From: Variovorax sp. OV700
GTDB lineage: Bacteria; Pseudomonadota; Gammaproteobacteria; Burkholderiales; Burkholderiaceae_C
Length of the DNA: 64,000 nt
Direction of reading: 5' to 3'
Assembly: GCF_900099805.1 (NCBI RefSeq)
Contig: NZ_FNDR01000002.1
Coordinates: 62,001 to 126,000, forward strand
Shown: positions 44,442-53,631 of the stretch, in pieces
Layout of the letters: each line of letters begins with the position of its first letter
Numbering within the stretch: position 1 is the stretch's first letter
Program-made: the position numbers and the translations under genes
The notes under the pieces: model-generated
Database searches by the model: none
What the model was told of the DNA's origin: nothing
What the model saw: the letters and a program-made list of their open reading frames with translations, nothing else

Positions 44442-44942
44442 TCAGAAGCGGCGGTTGTAGGAGAAGGTCACCCCCGCCTTGCCAAGAACCGCGGCCTGGA
44501 TCGCGTCCCTGGGCGTCAGGCGCCAGCCGATGGCCGGAATGATGGCCGGCGAGAAGCCTCCGACGTTGAACGGCACCTTGTCCTTGAAGCGCCCACGGTA
44601 GCCGTAGATGATGCCGCCGGACAACTTGAAGTACAGCGAGTCGGAGCCCAGCAGATCGTTCCACTCATGGCCGTAATACGCATAGGCCGAGAGCTGGCCG
44701 AAAGAATTTCTGAAAAGCGCGCCGCCCACCGTCGAGCCGTCGGATGCAATTCGCTCCAGTCCGAGCAGAACGACCTGGCGGTGCTCCGCATCCTTGTGCC
44801 AATGATGCGTGAACGGGGCCACCACCAGCTCCCATGAGCCCTCGGCTGGGGGGTCGGAAGGGGTCGCTGCGTAAGCGCTCAGACTCGCACAAGCGCTCGC
44901 GGCCAGTACGGCGGCTGCACGCCGGACATTGCATATCTTCAT
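44442..44942 (-). CDS. Small exported protein, possible outer-membrane beta-barrel
   Basis: 166-residue protein. The signal peptide (about residues 1-26, ending SAYA) is followed by alternating polar/hydrophobic strands and a C-terminal aromatic residue (FSYNRRF). This fits a small beta-barrel similar in size to PagP/PagL-type outer-membrane enzymes. Contains HHWH in VAPFTHHWHKDAEH. Family not identified. Start at ATG 44942, with GGTGAACCAACA upstream. Confidence 0.6.
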   Translation of the reverse strand: MKICNVRRAAAVLAASACASLSAYAATPSDPPAEGSWELVVAPFTHHWHKDAEHRQVVLLGLERIASDGSTVGGALFRNSFGQLSAYAYYGHEWNDLLGSDSLYFKLSGGIIYGYRGRFKDKVPFNVGGFSPAIIPAIGWRLTPRDAIQAAVLGKAGVTFSYNRRF

Positions 44943-45206
44943 TGTTGGTTCACCCTGATTTTTTATCGCAACCCAAGATCGATAACGGAAAGTCTTCGAT
45001 CGGTTGGGTGCCTTCTTGGAGGACACGACGTTGGCTCAAAGTCAGCGTCTGTTCTGGATCTCGAGATCCGGGAACAAGCCTACTCTTTGCGTCATGTCGG
45101 CGACAACCCAATCAGGACGCCAAATATCGCGGGGCCCCGCAATTCTTCACGGTGGGACGATTTCGTATGCGAAGCGGCCTTCCCCGAAGACCGTTTGCTT
45201 TGAAGC

Positions 45207-45545
45207 TCAGCGCGCGGGTTCGATGCGTGTGACGACGATCTTGCCATCCATCTTGCCGGCATCGAAGCGCACCTTGTCGCCGGCCTGGAACTTGTCGAGC
45301 ACGCTCTCGTCGCTTACTGCAAAGACCATGGTCATGCTCGGCATGTCCAGGCTCTTCAGCGGACCGTGCTTGATGGTGAGCTTCTTGCTGTCCTTGTCGA
45401 CTTTGCGGATCTCACCGTCGGTGAGCTCCGGGGCTGCGGCCTCCGCGGTCATAGGTGCATCGGACTTGGGCGACTGCGCATGGGCTGTGCCCGCGAAGGC
45501 CAATGCGGCCATGGCCGCCATGAGTGAAATGCGAATCTTCGACAT
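45207..45545 (-). CDS. CusF-like periplasmic copper-binding protein
   Basis: 112-residue periplasmic protein with a signal peptide (about residues 1-23, ending AHAQ) and a CusF/YdeI-type OB fold. Copper-binding residues are in TIKHGPLKSLDMPSMTMVF, where the usual CusF Trp position is Met. Last gene of the copper operon; the start follows AGGAGA. Probably a Cu(I) chaperone. Confidence 0.88.
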   Translation of the reverse strand: MSKIRISLMAAMAALAFAGTAHAQSPKSDAPMTAEAAAPELTDGEIRKVDKDSKKLTIKHGPLKSLDMPSMTMVFAVSDESVLDKFQAGDKVRFDAGKMDGKIVVTRIEPAR

Positions 45546-45579
45546 GGTCGTGTATCTCCTGAAAAAAAGCTTGTCGGGT

Positions 45580-46071
45580 TTACTTGGCCGCAGTCTTGGC
45601 CACCGTCACGGCACCCTTCATGCCGGCGTCGTAGTGGCCGGGCTGCAGGCATGCGAAATCGACCTTGCCGGCCCTGGTGAACTGCCACACGATCTCGCCG
45701 CTCTTGCCGGCGGCCAAAGTCACCATGTTCGGATCGGCGTGTTCCATTTCGGGGTTCTTCTTCATGGCTTCGTAGTGCTCCTTGAGCTCCCTCTCGGTGC
45801 CGAGCACGAGCTCGTGTTTCAGCTGCCCCGAGTTCTTGACGACGAAGCGAACGGTCTCGCCCTGCTTCACGCGGAGGTCGGCGGGCGTGAAGCGCATGCC
45901 GTCGGTCATGTCGACGTGGATGGTTCGCGTGGCCCTGGCGGCCGTGCCGGGCTTGCCGATGGCTTCGTCGCCGTCGGCATGGCCGCCGGCGTGATCGCCG
46001 GTGGCAGAGGCGGCTGCGGCCGCAAGAGCGAAGAGCGCGGTGAAGGCGGTGTTGCGGAGGGTGTGCTTCAT
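45580..46071 (-). CDS. Cupredoxin-family blue-copper protein
   Basis: 163-residue periplasmic plastocyanin-like protein. A signal peptide is followed by a His/Asp-rich segment (GDHAGGHADGDE), then the cupredoxin barrel with the first His in GQLKHELVLG and the Cys-His-Met site CLQPGHYDAGM. Start after AAGGAAACC. Co-directional with a multicopper oxidase, and a dinucleotide repeat lies in its leader. Confidence 0.88.
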   Translation of the reverse strand: MKHTLRNTAFTALFALAAAAASATGDHAGGHADGDEAIGKPGTAARATRTIHVDMTDGMRFTPADLRVKQGETVRFVVKNSGQLKHELVLGTERELKEHYEAMKKNPEMEHADPNMVTLAAGKSGEIVWQFTRAGKVDFACLQPGHYDAGMKGAVTVAKTAAK

Positions 46072-46102
46072 GGTTTCCTTCTGAGAGTTGGGGGTTGGTG
46101 AA

Positions 46103-46124
46103 AGAGAGAGAGAGAGAGAGAGAG
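46103..46124. repeat. (AG)11 dinucleotide repeat
   Basis: Eleven uninterrupted AG units on the + strand, read as (CT)11 in the transcript of the copper operon. It lies in the 69-base space between the multicopper oxidase stop and the cupredoxin start, 32 bases upstream of that ATG. Long dinucleotide tracts are rare in this GC-rich genome and prone to slippage. Confidence 0.9.
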
Positions 46125-46140
46125 AAACGGATAAATGAAC

Positions 46141-47556
46141 TCAGTGGCCCGCGTGGCCGCTGCCCGGCTTGCGGACCTGCACTTCGATGTTCTTGGCGGG
46201 CATGTTCTGCGCTGGCATCGCGGCCGCGCCGGCATCGCGTCGGCGCGAGGTTTCGGGCAGCGAACCATCGAACTCGTAGGCCACGGTGCCCTTGGGATGC
46301 CTGAACCAGCCGGGGTTCGAATAGTCCCCGGCCTTCTGGTTCTTGCGCACCTTCACCACGCTGAACATGCCGCCCATCTCGACCGATCCGAACGGCCCTT
46401 CGCCGGTCATCATTCGCGCGGTGTTGTCGGGAATCGGCATTTCCATTTCGCCCATGTCGGCCATGCCGCGTTCGCCCATCACCATGTAGTCGGGCACCAG
46501 GTTCGTGATCTGCTTGACCATGTCCTTGTGGTCGAGGCCGATCAGAGTGGGCACGTCGTGGCCCATCGCGTTCATCGTGTGATGGCTCTTGTGGCAGTGA
46601 AAGGCCCAGTCGCCTTCCTCGTCGGCCACGAATTCCAGCTGGCGCATCTGTCCGACCGCCACGTCAGTGGTCACCTCGTAGTGGCGCGTGCTCTTGGGCG
46701 TCGGCCCGCCGTCGGTGCCGGTGACGAGGAATTCATGCCCGTGCAGATGCATCGGGTGGTTCGTCATCGTCAGGTTGCCGATGCGGATGCGCACCTTGTC
46801 GTTCAGCCTGACATTGAGCGAATCGATGCCCGGAAAGATCCGGCTGTTCCAGGACCACAGGTTGAAGTCCAGCATCGTCATGATCTTGGGCGTGGCGCTC
46901 CCGGGCTCCACGTCGTAGGCGTTGAGCAAGAAGACGAAGTCGCGGTCCACCTTGTCGATCAGCGGATGCTCGGCCTTGGGATGCGTCACCCAGAAGCCCA
47001 TCATGCCCATGGCCATCTGCGTCATCTCGTCGGCATGCGGGTGGTACATGAAGGTGCCGGGCCGGCGCGCGACGAACTCGTAGACGAAGGTCTTGCCGGG
47101 CCGGATCGGCGGCTGCGTGAGGCCGGAGACGCCGTCCATGCCGTTGGGCAGGCGCTGGCCGTGCCAGTGCACGCTGGTGTGCTCGGGCAGCTTGTTGGTC
47201 ACGAAGATCCGCACCCTGTCGCCTTCCACCACCTCGATGGTCGGGCCGGGCGACTGGCCGTTGTAGCCCCACAGGTTGGCCTTGAAGCCGGGCGCCATTT
47301 CGCGCACTACGGGCTCGGCCACCAGATGGAACTCCTTCACGCCGTTGTTCATGCGCCAGGGCAGCGTCCAGCCGTTGAGCGTGACCACGGGGTTGTAGGG
47401 CCGCCCGCTCGAAGGCACGAGCGGCGGCATGGTGTTGGGCGTGGTCTGGGTGACGGGCTCGGGCAAGGCGGCCATCGCCACCTTGCTCACGCTCGCGGCG
47501 GCAATGGCACCAGTGATGGCACCCGCACCGCTCAGGAAATTACGTCTGTTTGCCAT
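46141..47556 (-). CDS. Tat-exported multicopper oxidase (CopA-like)
   Basis: 471-residue multicopper oxidase that probably oxidises Cu(I) to Cu(II) in the periplasm. The Tat signal is NRRNFLSGAGA at the N-terminus. Copper ligands are HWHG, HPHAD, HPMHLHGHEF and HCHKSHHTMNAM. A Met-rich stretch (MVMGERGMADMGEMEMP, about residues 370-390) may bind Cu(I), and the C-terminus ends in HAGH. Shorter than classical CopA (about 600). Second large gene of the operon, after the TolC-like gene. Confidence 0.92.
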   Translation of the reverse strand: MANRRNFLSGAGAITGAIAAASVSKVAMAALPEPVTQTTPNTMPPLVPSSGRPYNPVVTLNGWTLPWRMNNGVKEFHLVAEPVVREMAPGFKANLWGYNGQSPGPTIEVVEGDRVRIFVTNKLPEHTSVHWHGQRLPNGMDGVSGLTQPPIRPGKTFVYEFVARRPGTFMYHPHADEMTQMAMGMMGFWVTHPKAEHPLIDKVDRDFVFLLNAYDVEPGSATPKIMTMLDFNLWSWNSRIFPGIDSLNVRLNDKVRIRIGNLTMTNHPMHLHGHEFLVTGTDGGPTPKSTRHYEVTTDVAVGQMRQLEFVADEEGDWAFHCHKSHHTMNAMGHDVPTLIGLDHKDMVKQITNLVPDYMVMGERGMADMGEMEMPIPDNTARMMTGEGPFGSVEMGGMFSVVKVRKNQKAGDYSNPGWFRHPKGTVAYEFDGSLPETSRRRDAGAAAMPAQNMPAKNIEVQVRKPGSGHAGH

Positions 47557-47591
47557 GTCGTTCGAATCGTTGGTGAGCGCACGTTCTGCGC

Positions 47592-49016
47592 TCAGTGGGC
47601 GGCGCCGGCGGAGGCGGTTTCGCCACCCACGCTGGCGGTCGAAGCACCCATGGCCGTGGGCTTGCCGATCACGGAGGCCGCCAGCGCGGCATCGGCCAGC
47701 CAGAACTGCTGCTGGGCATTGATGGCTTTGGTCACGCTCGCGATCTGGTCGCGCGCCTCGGCCAACAGCTCGAAGACGCCGATCAGCATGCCGTTGTAGC
47801 GAAGCACGTTCTCGTCGGCCATGGACTGGCGCAGCGGCACGATCTCGTCGCGGTAGTGCCGCGCGATGTCGTAGGCCGTGCGATAGGCCGAGTAGCCTTC
47901 GCGCAGCTGCGACGAGGCACCGCGCACCGCCGCGTCGTAGCGGTTGGCTGCGGCCAGCGATTGCGCGTTCAGTGCATCGCGCTGCGCCGAGCCCCAGTCG
48001 AACAGCGGCAGCCGGATGTCGAGCTCGAAGCCGCGCCGCGTGCTCTTCGTGCCTTCGGCGTTGTCGAACACCGTGTCGCGCCGGCCGCCCACTTCCACGT
48101 CGATAAAGGTCGACAACAGGTTGATGCCTTGCGACTTGCCCGCCACGTCCAGCTGCGCACGCGCCAGCTGCACGTCCAGGCGCTGCTCGGTCGCGGTGGC
48201 GGCCACTTCCCTGGCCTCGCGTGGTGCCTTCGGCAAGTCGGGCAGCCGATCCGGCAAGGCCAGCCGGGTGGCTTGCGCATCGTCGAGGCCGAGGGCGCGG
48301 ACCAGCTCCTCACGGGCGGCGGTGGCGGCATGCCGGGCCGACGCCAGCTGCGTGGTCGCGTCGGCATAGAAGACCTGCTGGCGCGCGCGCTGGAGCTTGC
48401 TGAAGTTGCCGATCTGCTGCATGCGGCGCGCAAGTTCCGCGCTGGCTTGGGCCGAGCGGCTGACCTGCTCCGCGTATTGCAGCATCTGCTGCGTGGCAAC
48501 GGCGCGCACCCACGCCTGCCGCACTTGCGTGACCTGGTCCACCACGGCACCGGTGAGCTGAACCTTGGCCTGCGCGGACTGGCTGCGCGAGATGGACAGG
48601 CGTTGCGGCATCAGGATGAGATCGACGAGCCCGAAGGACAGCAGCCGCCCGATCTCGAGCTCGCTGTTCATGCGCATGCGCTCGAAGGTGAAGACAGGGT
48701 TGGGCAGCCGGCCCTTCTGGTCGGCCGCGGCCATCTCGCCCCAGCTTTGGGCAACCAGGGCCTGCACCGCCGGGCTGTTGGTCAGCGCAAGCTGCACCGC
48801 ATCACCTTGCGAGAGCGGCTTGGACAGCAGCTCCTGCGTCAGCGCCGCGCGGCGGTCCCGCTGCGCTTGCGTTCGGCTGAGTTCGAGCTTGCCGCCGGTG
48901 AACTGCTGTGCCTGCGTGTTCGTGTCCTGCAGGGCGTCGTCGATGCCCACCGAGGCGCAGCCCGCCAGGAAAGCGGCCGCAACGGCGACGGCCGTCAGGC
49001 ATAAGGCGCGCTTCAC
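47592..49016 (-). CDS. TolC-family outer-membrane lipoprotein in the copper operon
   Basis: 474-residue outer-membrane efflux protein with a lipobox (FLAGCASV) and two TolC repeats. The start overlaps the preceding small gene by 4 bases (ATGA). No RND permease or adaptor gene accompanies it, so it either pairs with a pump encoded elsewhere or replaces CopB as an outer-membrane copper exporter. Confidence 0.88.
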   Translation of the reverse strand: MKRALCLTAVAVAAAFLAGCASVGIDDALQDTNTQAQQFTGGKLELSRTQAQRDRRAALTQELLSKPLSQGDAVQLALTNSPAVQALVAQSWGEMAAADQKGRLPNPVFTFERMRMNSELEIGRLLSFGLVDLILMPQRLSISRSQSAQAKVQLTGAVVDQVTQVRQAWVRAVATQQMLQYAEQVSRSAQASAELARRMQQIGNFSKLQRARQQVFYADATTQLASARHAATAAREELVRALGLDDAQATRLALPDRLPDLPKAPREAREVAATATEQRLDVQLARAQLDVAGKSQGINLLSTFIDVEVGGRRDTVFDNAEGTKSTRRGFELDIRLPLFDWGSAQRDALNAQSLAAANRYDAAVRGASSQLREGYSAYRTAYDIARHYRDEIVPLRQSMADENVLRYNGMLIGVFELLAEARDQIASVTKAINAQQQFWLADAALAASVIGKPTAMGASTASVGGETASAGAAH

Positions 49017-49333
49017 GGCTTCTCCTTGGCCGCGGGCATCGGCATCGCATGGCCCTGGTGCGCGGCGGGTGCATCCGCTGCGCCCTTGGACGATTCGGGG
49101 GCCGCCGGCGGCGCGCCCTCAGCAGCTTCCTTGGCGTAGGCCTGCCAGCCGCCGCGGCGGTAGACCGTTTCGTTGGCCTCCTTCCACGGAATTGGTTTTT
49201 CGTCGGCGAAGGGCCGGTAGCCCTCGAGCGCGGACTTGTAGTTCAGGACCGTCGGCGCGGGCTGCGCCGCTGCAGACAATGCCGCGAAAGCGGAAAGTAG
49301 AGCCAGCCAACCGGCCGGCGATGAATGGAACAT
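49013..49333 (-). CDS. Small exported protein of the copper operon
   Basis: 106-residue protein. The signal peptide (about 1-23, ending SAAAQ) precedes a conserved-looking core (NYKSALEGYRPFADEKPIPWKEAN, VYRRGGWQAYA) and an Ala/Pro-rich tail ending HQGHAMPMP, a possible metal ligand. Similar small proteins accompany TolC-like genes in copper clusters of Burkholderiales. Translationally coupled to the TolC gene. Confidence 0.7.
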   Translation of the reverse strand: MFHSSPAGWLALLSAFAALSAAAQPAPTVLNYKSALEGYRPFADEKPIPWKEANETVYRRGGWQAYAKEAAEGAPPAAPESSKGAADAPAAHQGHAMPMPAAKEKP

Positions 49334-49451
49334 GGCGTCCTCGCGTGTTCATGAACGAGTGCGTCAAAACTGCCCATGAGGGCATGACGCAGGCGATGCA
49401 TGCGCGCTCGCTGCAGCCCGATACCGGGCCGCACGCGGGCGCACGAACGCT

Positions 49452-49871
49452 TCAGGCGCGAGGAGGTTTGTCGAGAAGGCGCGGCGGGACCGTGGCCACC
49501 GTGCTGGCGGGCTCGGTCAGGTCGGCGCGGGGAAGGTCCTGGAACACCGCGAGTTCCAGCGTGCTGGTCAAGGCGGTGGCATGGCAGGCGCCGCAGGTGC
49601 CGCAGGTGCTGCACTTGTGCATGGCATCGGGCGCTGCATGGGCGGTGGTGTCGGCGCTGTCGTGCGCGGGCTGCGTGGCATCTTGCGCGGCAGCTTCGTG
49701 GTGGTGACGATGGTCCGCATGCCCATCGCCGTGCACCGCCGGCCCGGCCGGCGCCGCGGCCACCGCACCCTCATGGCCCGGTCCGCAAAAGACCATGGCT
49801 GCCGCCGCGTAGGCCTGAAAAGGCACGGCAAACAGCATGATCCAAAGGACGAAAAGGCGAACCCGGTGCAT
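49452..49871 (-). CDS. His/Cys-rich exported protein, CopL-like
   Basis: 139-residue protein with an N-terminal signal/TM segment (FVLWIMLFAVPFQAYAAAA). A His cluster (HGDGHADHRHHHEAA) and a Cys cluster (CSTCGTCGAC) follow. The layout resembles CopL/copper-responsive proteins of Xanthomonas; metal binding is strongly suggested. First gene of the operon running left to 45207, so it could sense or buffer copper. Confidence 0.7.
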   Translation of the reverse strand: MHRVRLFVLWIMLFAVPFQAYAAAAMVFCGPGHEGAVAAAPAGPAVHGDGHADHRHHHEAAAQDATQPAHDSADTTAHAAPDAMHKCSTCGTCGACHATALTSTLELAVFQDLPRADLTEPASTVATVPPRLLDKPPRA

Positions 49872-49920
49872 GGGCCCGATTGTAGATAGAGCGGTGCATC
49901 CGTCTACGCTGTGGGTCTAT

Positions 49921-49971
49921 CCAGTCGGCGGCCGGCGCCATCGTTAGTAGGAAAGTACCGACCCCGACTGG
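49921..49971. promoter_or_regulatory. Inverted repeat upstream of the copper operon
   Basis: CCAGTCG (49921-49927) and CGACTGG (49965-49971) form a perfect 7-base inverted repeat 37 bases apart in the space between the divergent CopL-like and DUF2231 genes. The enclosed TTAGTAGGAAAGTA is the only AT-rich part. It may bind a copper-responsive regulator; no classical CueR box was seen. Confidence 0.3.
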
Positions 49972-49990
49972 CGGCCCCGGCCCGCGCGGG

Positions 49991-50533
49991 ATGTCGGGGG
50001 TAGTGGCTCAGATGAGGGCTCAGTCAGGCAACGGAGGTAATCCCATACATGCAAGAGTTCGTTTCCTCGGCCACTCGGTGCACCAGATGCTGGTGGTCTT
50101 TCCGCTGGGGCTGCTGGCCACGGCGGTGGTCTTCGACCTCATCTATCTGGCAGGCAGGACCCAGGTCATGGCGGCCGTCTCCTATTGGATGATCGCGGCC
50201 GGGTTGGTGGGCGGTCTTCTCGCCGCGCCTTTCGGCACCATCGACTGGCTGGGCATTCCGGCGGGAACGCGCGCCAAGCGCATCGGCGCCATGCACGGCG
50301 CCGGCAACGTGGTGGTGCTGCTTCTCTTCGCCGTGAGCTTTTTCCTGCGGGACCGGGACTATGCCCCGGTGCCAAGCCAGATGGTCTGGGCCTTTGCGGG
50401 CGCCGCCATCGCGCTGGTCACCGCCTGGCTCGGCGGTGAACTGGTGGACCGGCTCGCGGTCGGCGTCGACGAGGATGCCGGCGTGAACGCGCCAAGTTCG
50501 TTGCGCAAGCCGCACACGGCAACAGGCAAGTAG
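49991..50533 (+). CDS. DUF2231 membrane protein
   Basis: About 180 residues with four hydrophobic segments (LVVFPLGLLATAVVFDLIYL; SYWMIAAGLVGGLLAA; NVVVLLLFAVSFFL; FAGAAIALVTAWLGGELV). The family motif GHSVHQML is present, as in other DUF2231 proteins (GHPxHPML). Start uncertain: ATG at 49991 or 50012; neither has a good ribosome-binding site. Function unknown; often found near redox or metal genes. Confidence 0.8.
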   Translation: MSGVVAQMRAQSGNGGNPIHARVRFLGHSVHQMLVVFPLGLLATAVVFDLIYLAGRTQVMAAVSYWMIAAGLVGGLLAAPFGTIDWLGIPAGTRAKRIGAMHGAGNVVVLLLFAVSFFLRDRDYAPVPSQMVWAFAGAAIALVTAWLGGELVDRLAVGVDEDAGVNAPSSLRKPHTATGK

Positions 50534-50590
50534 CGGCGCCTTTTCTGCAGCAGGCCGCGCGGCAAATTTGCGCGCGCGGCCGCGGCGCGC

Positions 50591-52111
<1,521 letters not shown>

Positions 52112-52187
52112 GGTCTTTTCGTCTCCGTTGGGTAGGGGTGGAAGGCGACCGCGCAAACCAGATGCCGCGCAGCCGCTGGTGTGCTGC

Positions 52188-52205
52188 ATTGCACGCGCCG
52201 TGCCA
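52188..52205 (-). promoter_or_regulatory. Sigma-54 promoter of the AcoD/ExaC-like aldehyde dehydrogenase
   Basis: On the minus strand TGGCACGGCGCGTGCAAT fits the -24/-12 consensus: GG and GC separated by 10 bases, with a near-perfect -24 box (TGGCACG). The predicted transcript starts about 70 bases before the ALDH start codon. Confidence 0.65.
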
Positions 52206-52298
52206 CCCGGGCTTGAACGCAATTGGCCCGATCTCGCGCAAGAAACGGGTCGGTTTTCTGCGCCAGACTGCAACAGAGGTGTGTGCTGCGGTGAGCGC

Positions 52299-52317
52299 CT
52301 GTCACGAAAAGGGACAG
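52299..52317. promoter_or_regulatory. Activator site candidate for the ALDH promoter
   Basis: CTGTCACGAAAAGGGACAG is an inverted repeat; TGTCAC and GGGACA arms match at five of six positions around GAAAA. It lies about 95-125 bases upstream of the -24/-12 promoter, the correct place for an AcoR-like enhancer-binding protein. Such a regulator is not encoded nearby. Confidence 0.5.
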
Positions 52318-52533
52318 TGCACGGCCCATCCGTGCTCCAGGCAGTGCCGCGCCGCAAAGGCGTCGCGCCGAAGAAGATGCTGACATCGGCGCGACTGCGA
52401 AATCCTGTGCTGGATCGGGAGCCCAATTCGATGTGAACGGAAACACGGTGGCTCCTATGCTTGTGACGCACGACACCTTTCGCCTGTCGCCGCGGCGGCG
52501 CCTTCCTCCCCTTCCCACTGGAGCTTTTCTCGT

Positions 52534-53232
52534 ATGTCCCTGCAAGATTTCAAGGTCCTCACATTCGACGTGGTCGGCACGCTGATCGACTTCGAAGGCG
52601 GCATGCTCGCCTACCTGCGCTCTGCGGTGCCCGATTCCGCCGTGAGCGACGATGAGTTTCTGGCCGCCTACCGGGTCGCCCGCGCCGACGGAAAAGCGGG
52701 CTGGTACCCCGACGACCTGGAGCGCTGCTGGCACGCCATCGCACCCGTGCTGGGCCTGCCCGACAGCGATGCGCTAGCACAAGGCCTGCGCGATTCCGTC
52801 GCGCAGTGGCCGGCGTTTCCGGATTCGGTCGAAGCATTGAAGCGGCTGAAGAAGCGCTTCAAGCTGGTGACGATGACCAACGCGCAGCATTGGGCGCTGG
52901 CGCACTTCAACAAGACGCTCGGCTCTCCCTTCGACATGCTGCTGAGCTGCGACGACGCGCTGTGCGAGAAACCCGATGCGCGCTACTTCGCCTATGCGCG
53001 CGGCCGCTTCGAAGGCGCATGGGGCTACAAGCAGGCCGACAACCTGCATGTGGCGCAAAGCCAGTACCACGACATCGGCATCTCCAAACAGCTGGGCATC
53101 GCCACCTGCTGGATCGAGCGTCGCCATGCGCAGAAAGGATCGGGCGGCACCATCGAGTCGAAGCGCACCGAACCCGACTACCACTTCCACACGCTGGCCG
53201 AGCTGGCCGACGCCGTCGAGGCGGGGCGCTGA
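52534..53232 (+). CDS. HAD-superfamily hydrolase, haloacid-dehalogenase-like
   Basis: 232-residue HAD protein. The nucleophile Asp is in [13 protein letters not shown] (DVVGT), so the second Asp of phosphatases is absent, as in type II haloacid dehalogenases. Motif II is VTMTNAQHW and the Lys [10 protein letters not shown] helical cap domain lies near residues 20-90. It is two bases from the cupin gene and likely co-transcribed. Substrate unknown. Confidence 0.85.
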   Translation: MSLQDFKVLTFDVVGTLIDFEGGMLAYLRSAVPDSAVSDDEFLAAYRVARADGKAGWYPDDLERCWHAIAPVLGLPDSDALAQGLRDSVAQWPAFPDSVEALKRLKKRFKLVTMTNAQHWALAHFNKTLGSPFDMLLSCDDALCEKPDARYFAYARGRFEGAWGYKQADNLHVAQSQYHDIGISKQLGIATCWIERRHAQKGSGGTIESKRTEPDYHFHTLAELADAVEAGR

Positions 53233-53234
53233 CC

Positions 53235-53591
53235 ATGACCGGCATCACCGTTCTGCATCAGTCCGCCACCATCGGCGGCCTGCAAGACCAGGGCACGCCC
53301 GCGCGCCCGCTCACCCAGCCGCCCTGCCGCCTGCGCGGCATCGACGTCGAGCTCGCGGGTGCGGGCGGCAACGACAGCGGCGTCTGGGAATGCGAGCCAG
53401 GCCGCTTCGAGCGCCAGCTTCCCAATGCCGAGGTCATGCACATCCTCGCGGGCGTCGGCACCTTCACGCCGACGGGCGAGGAGCCATTGAAAATTCGCGC
53501 GGGCGACACGCTGTTCTTTCCGGCGAACACCACCGGGGAATGGCATGTGCAAGAGACCGTGCGGAAGGTGTTTGTCGTGATGGCGATGTAG
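53235..53591 (+). CDS. Cupin (DUF861-like) protein
   Basis: 118-residue single-domain cupin (GVWECEPGRFERQLPNAEVMHILAG, IRAGDTLFFPANTTGEWHV). Resembles (S)-ureidoglycine aminohydrolase-like/DUF861 cupins. Starts 2 bases after the HAD gene. Function in this operon unknown. Confidence 0.82.
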   Translation: MTGITVLHQSATIGGLQDQGTPARPLTQPPCRLRGIDVELAGAGGNDSGVWECEPGRFERQLPNAEVMHILAGVGTFTPTGEEPLKIRAGDTLFFPANTTGEWHVQETVRKVFVVMAM

Positions 53592-53631
53592 CTTCGCATC
53601 TCGTTTGCACGCGTTCCGAAAGACTCGCCGT

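Larger units (their letters stand above)
52112..52533. other. 422-base divergent regulatory region between ALDH and HAD genes
   Basis: Only intergenic stretch longer than 300 bases. It holds the sigma-54 promoter for the aldehyde dehydrogenase (52188-52205) and an inverted repeat (52299-52317). The segment nearest the HAD gene (about 52440-52530) is the likely leader of that gene. No coding sequence or RNA gene was recognised. Confidence 0.6.

Noticed and set aside
42922..44664. Long minus-strand frame opposite tarD
   Set aside because: Shadow of the SDR and tarD genes, whose identity is certain from catalytic motifs.
46103..46124. AG repeat as part of a CRISPR or tandem gene repeat
   Set aside because: Simple dinucleotide run only; no spacers or larger repeat unit.
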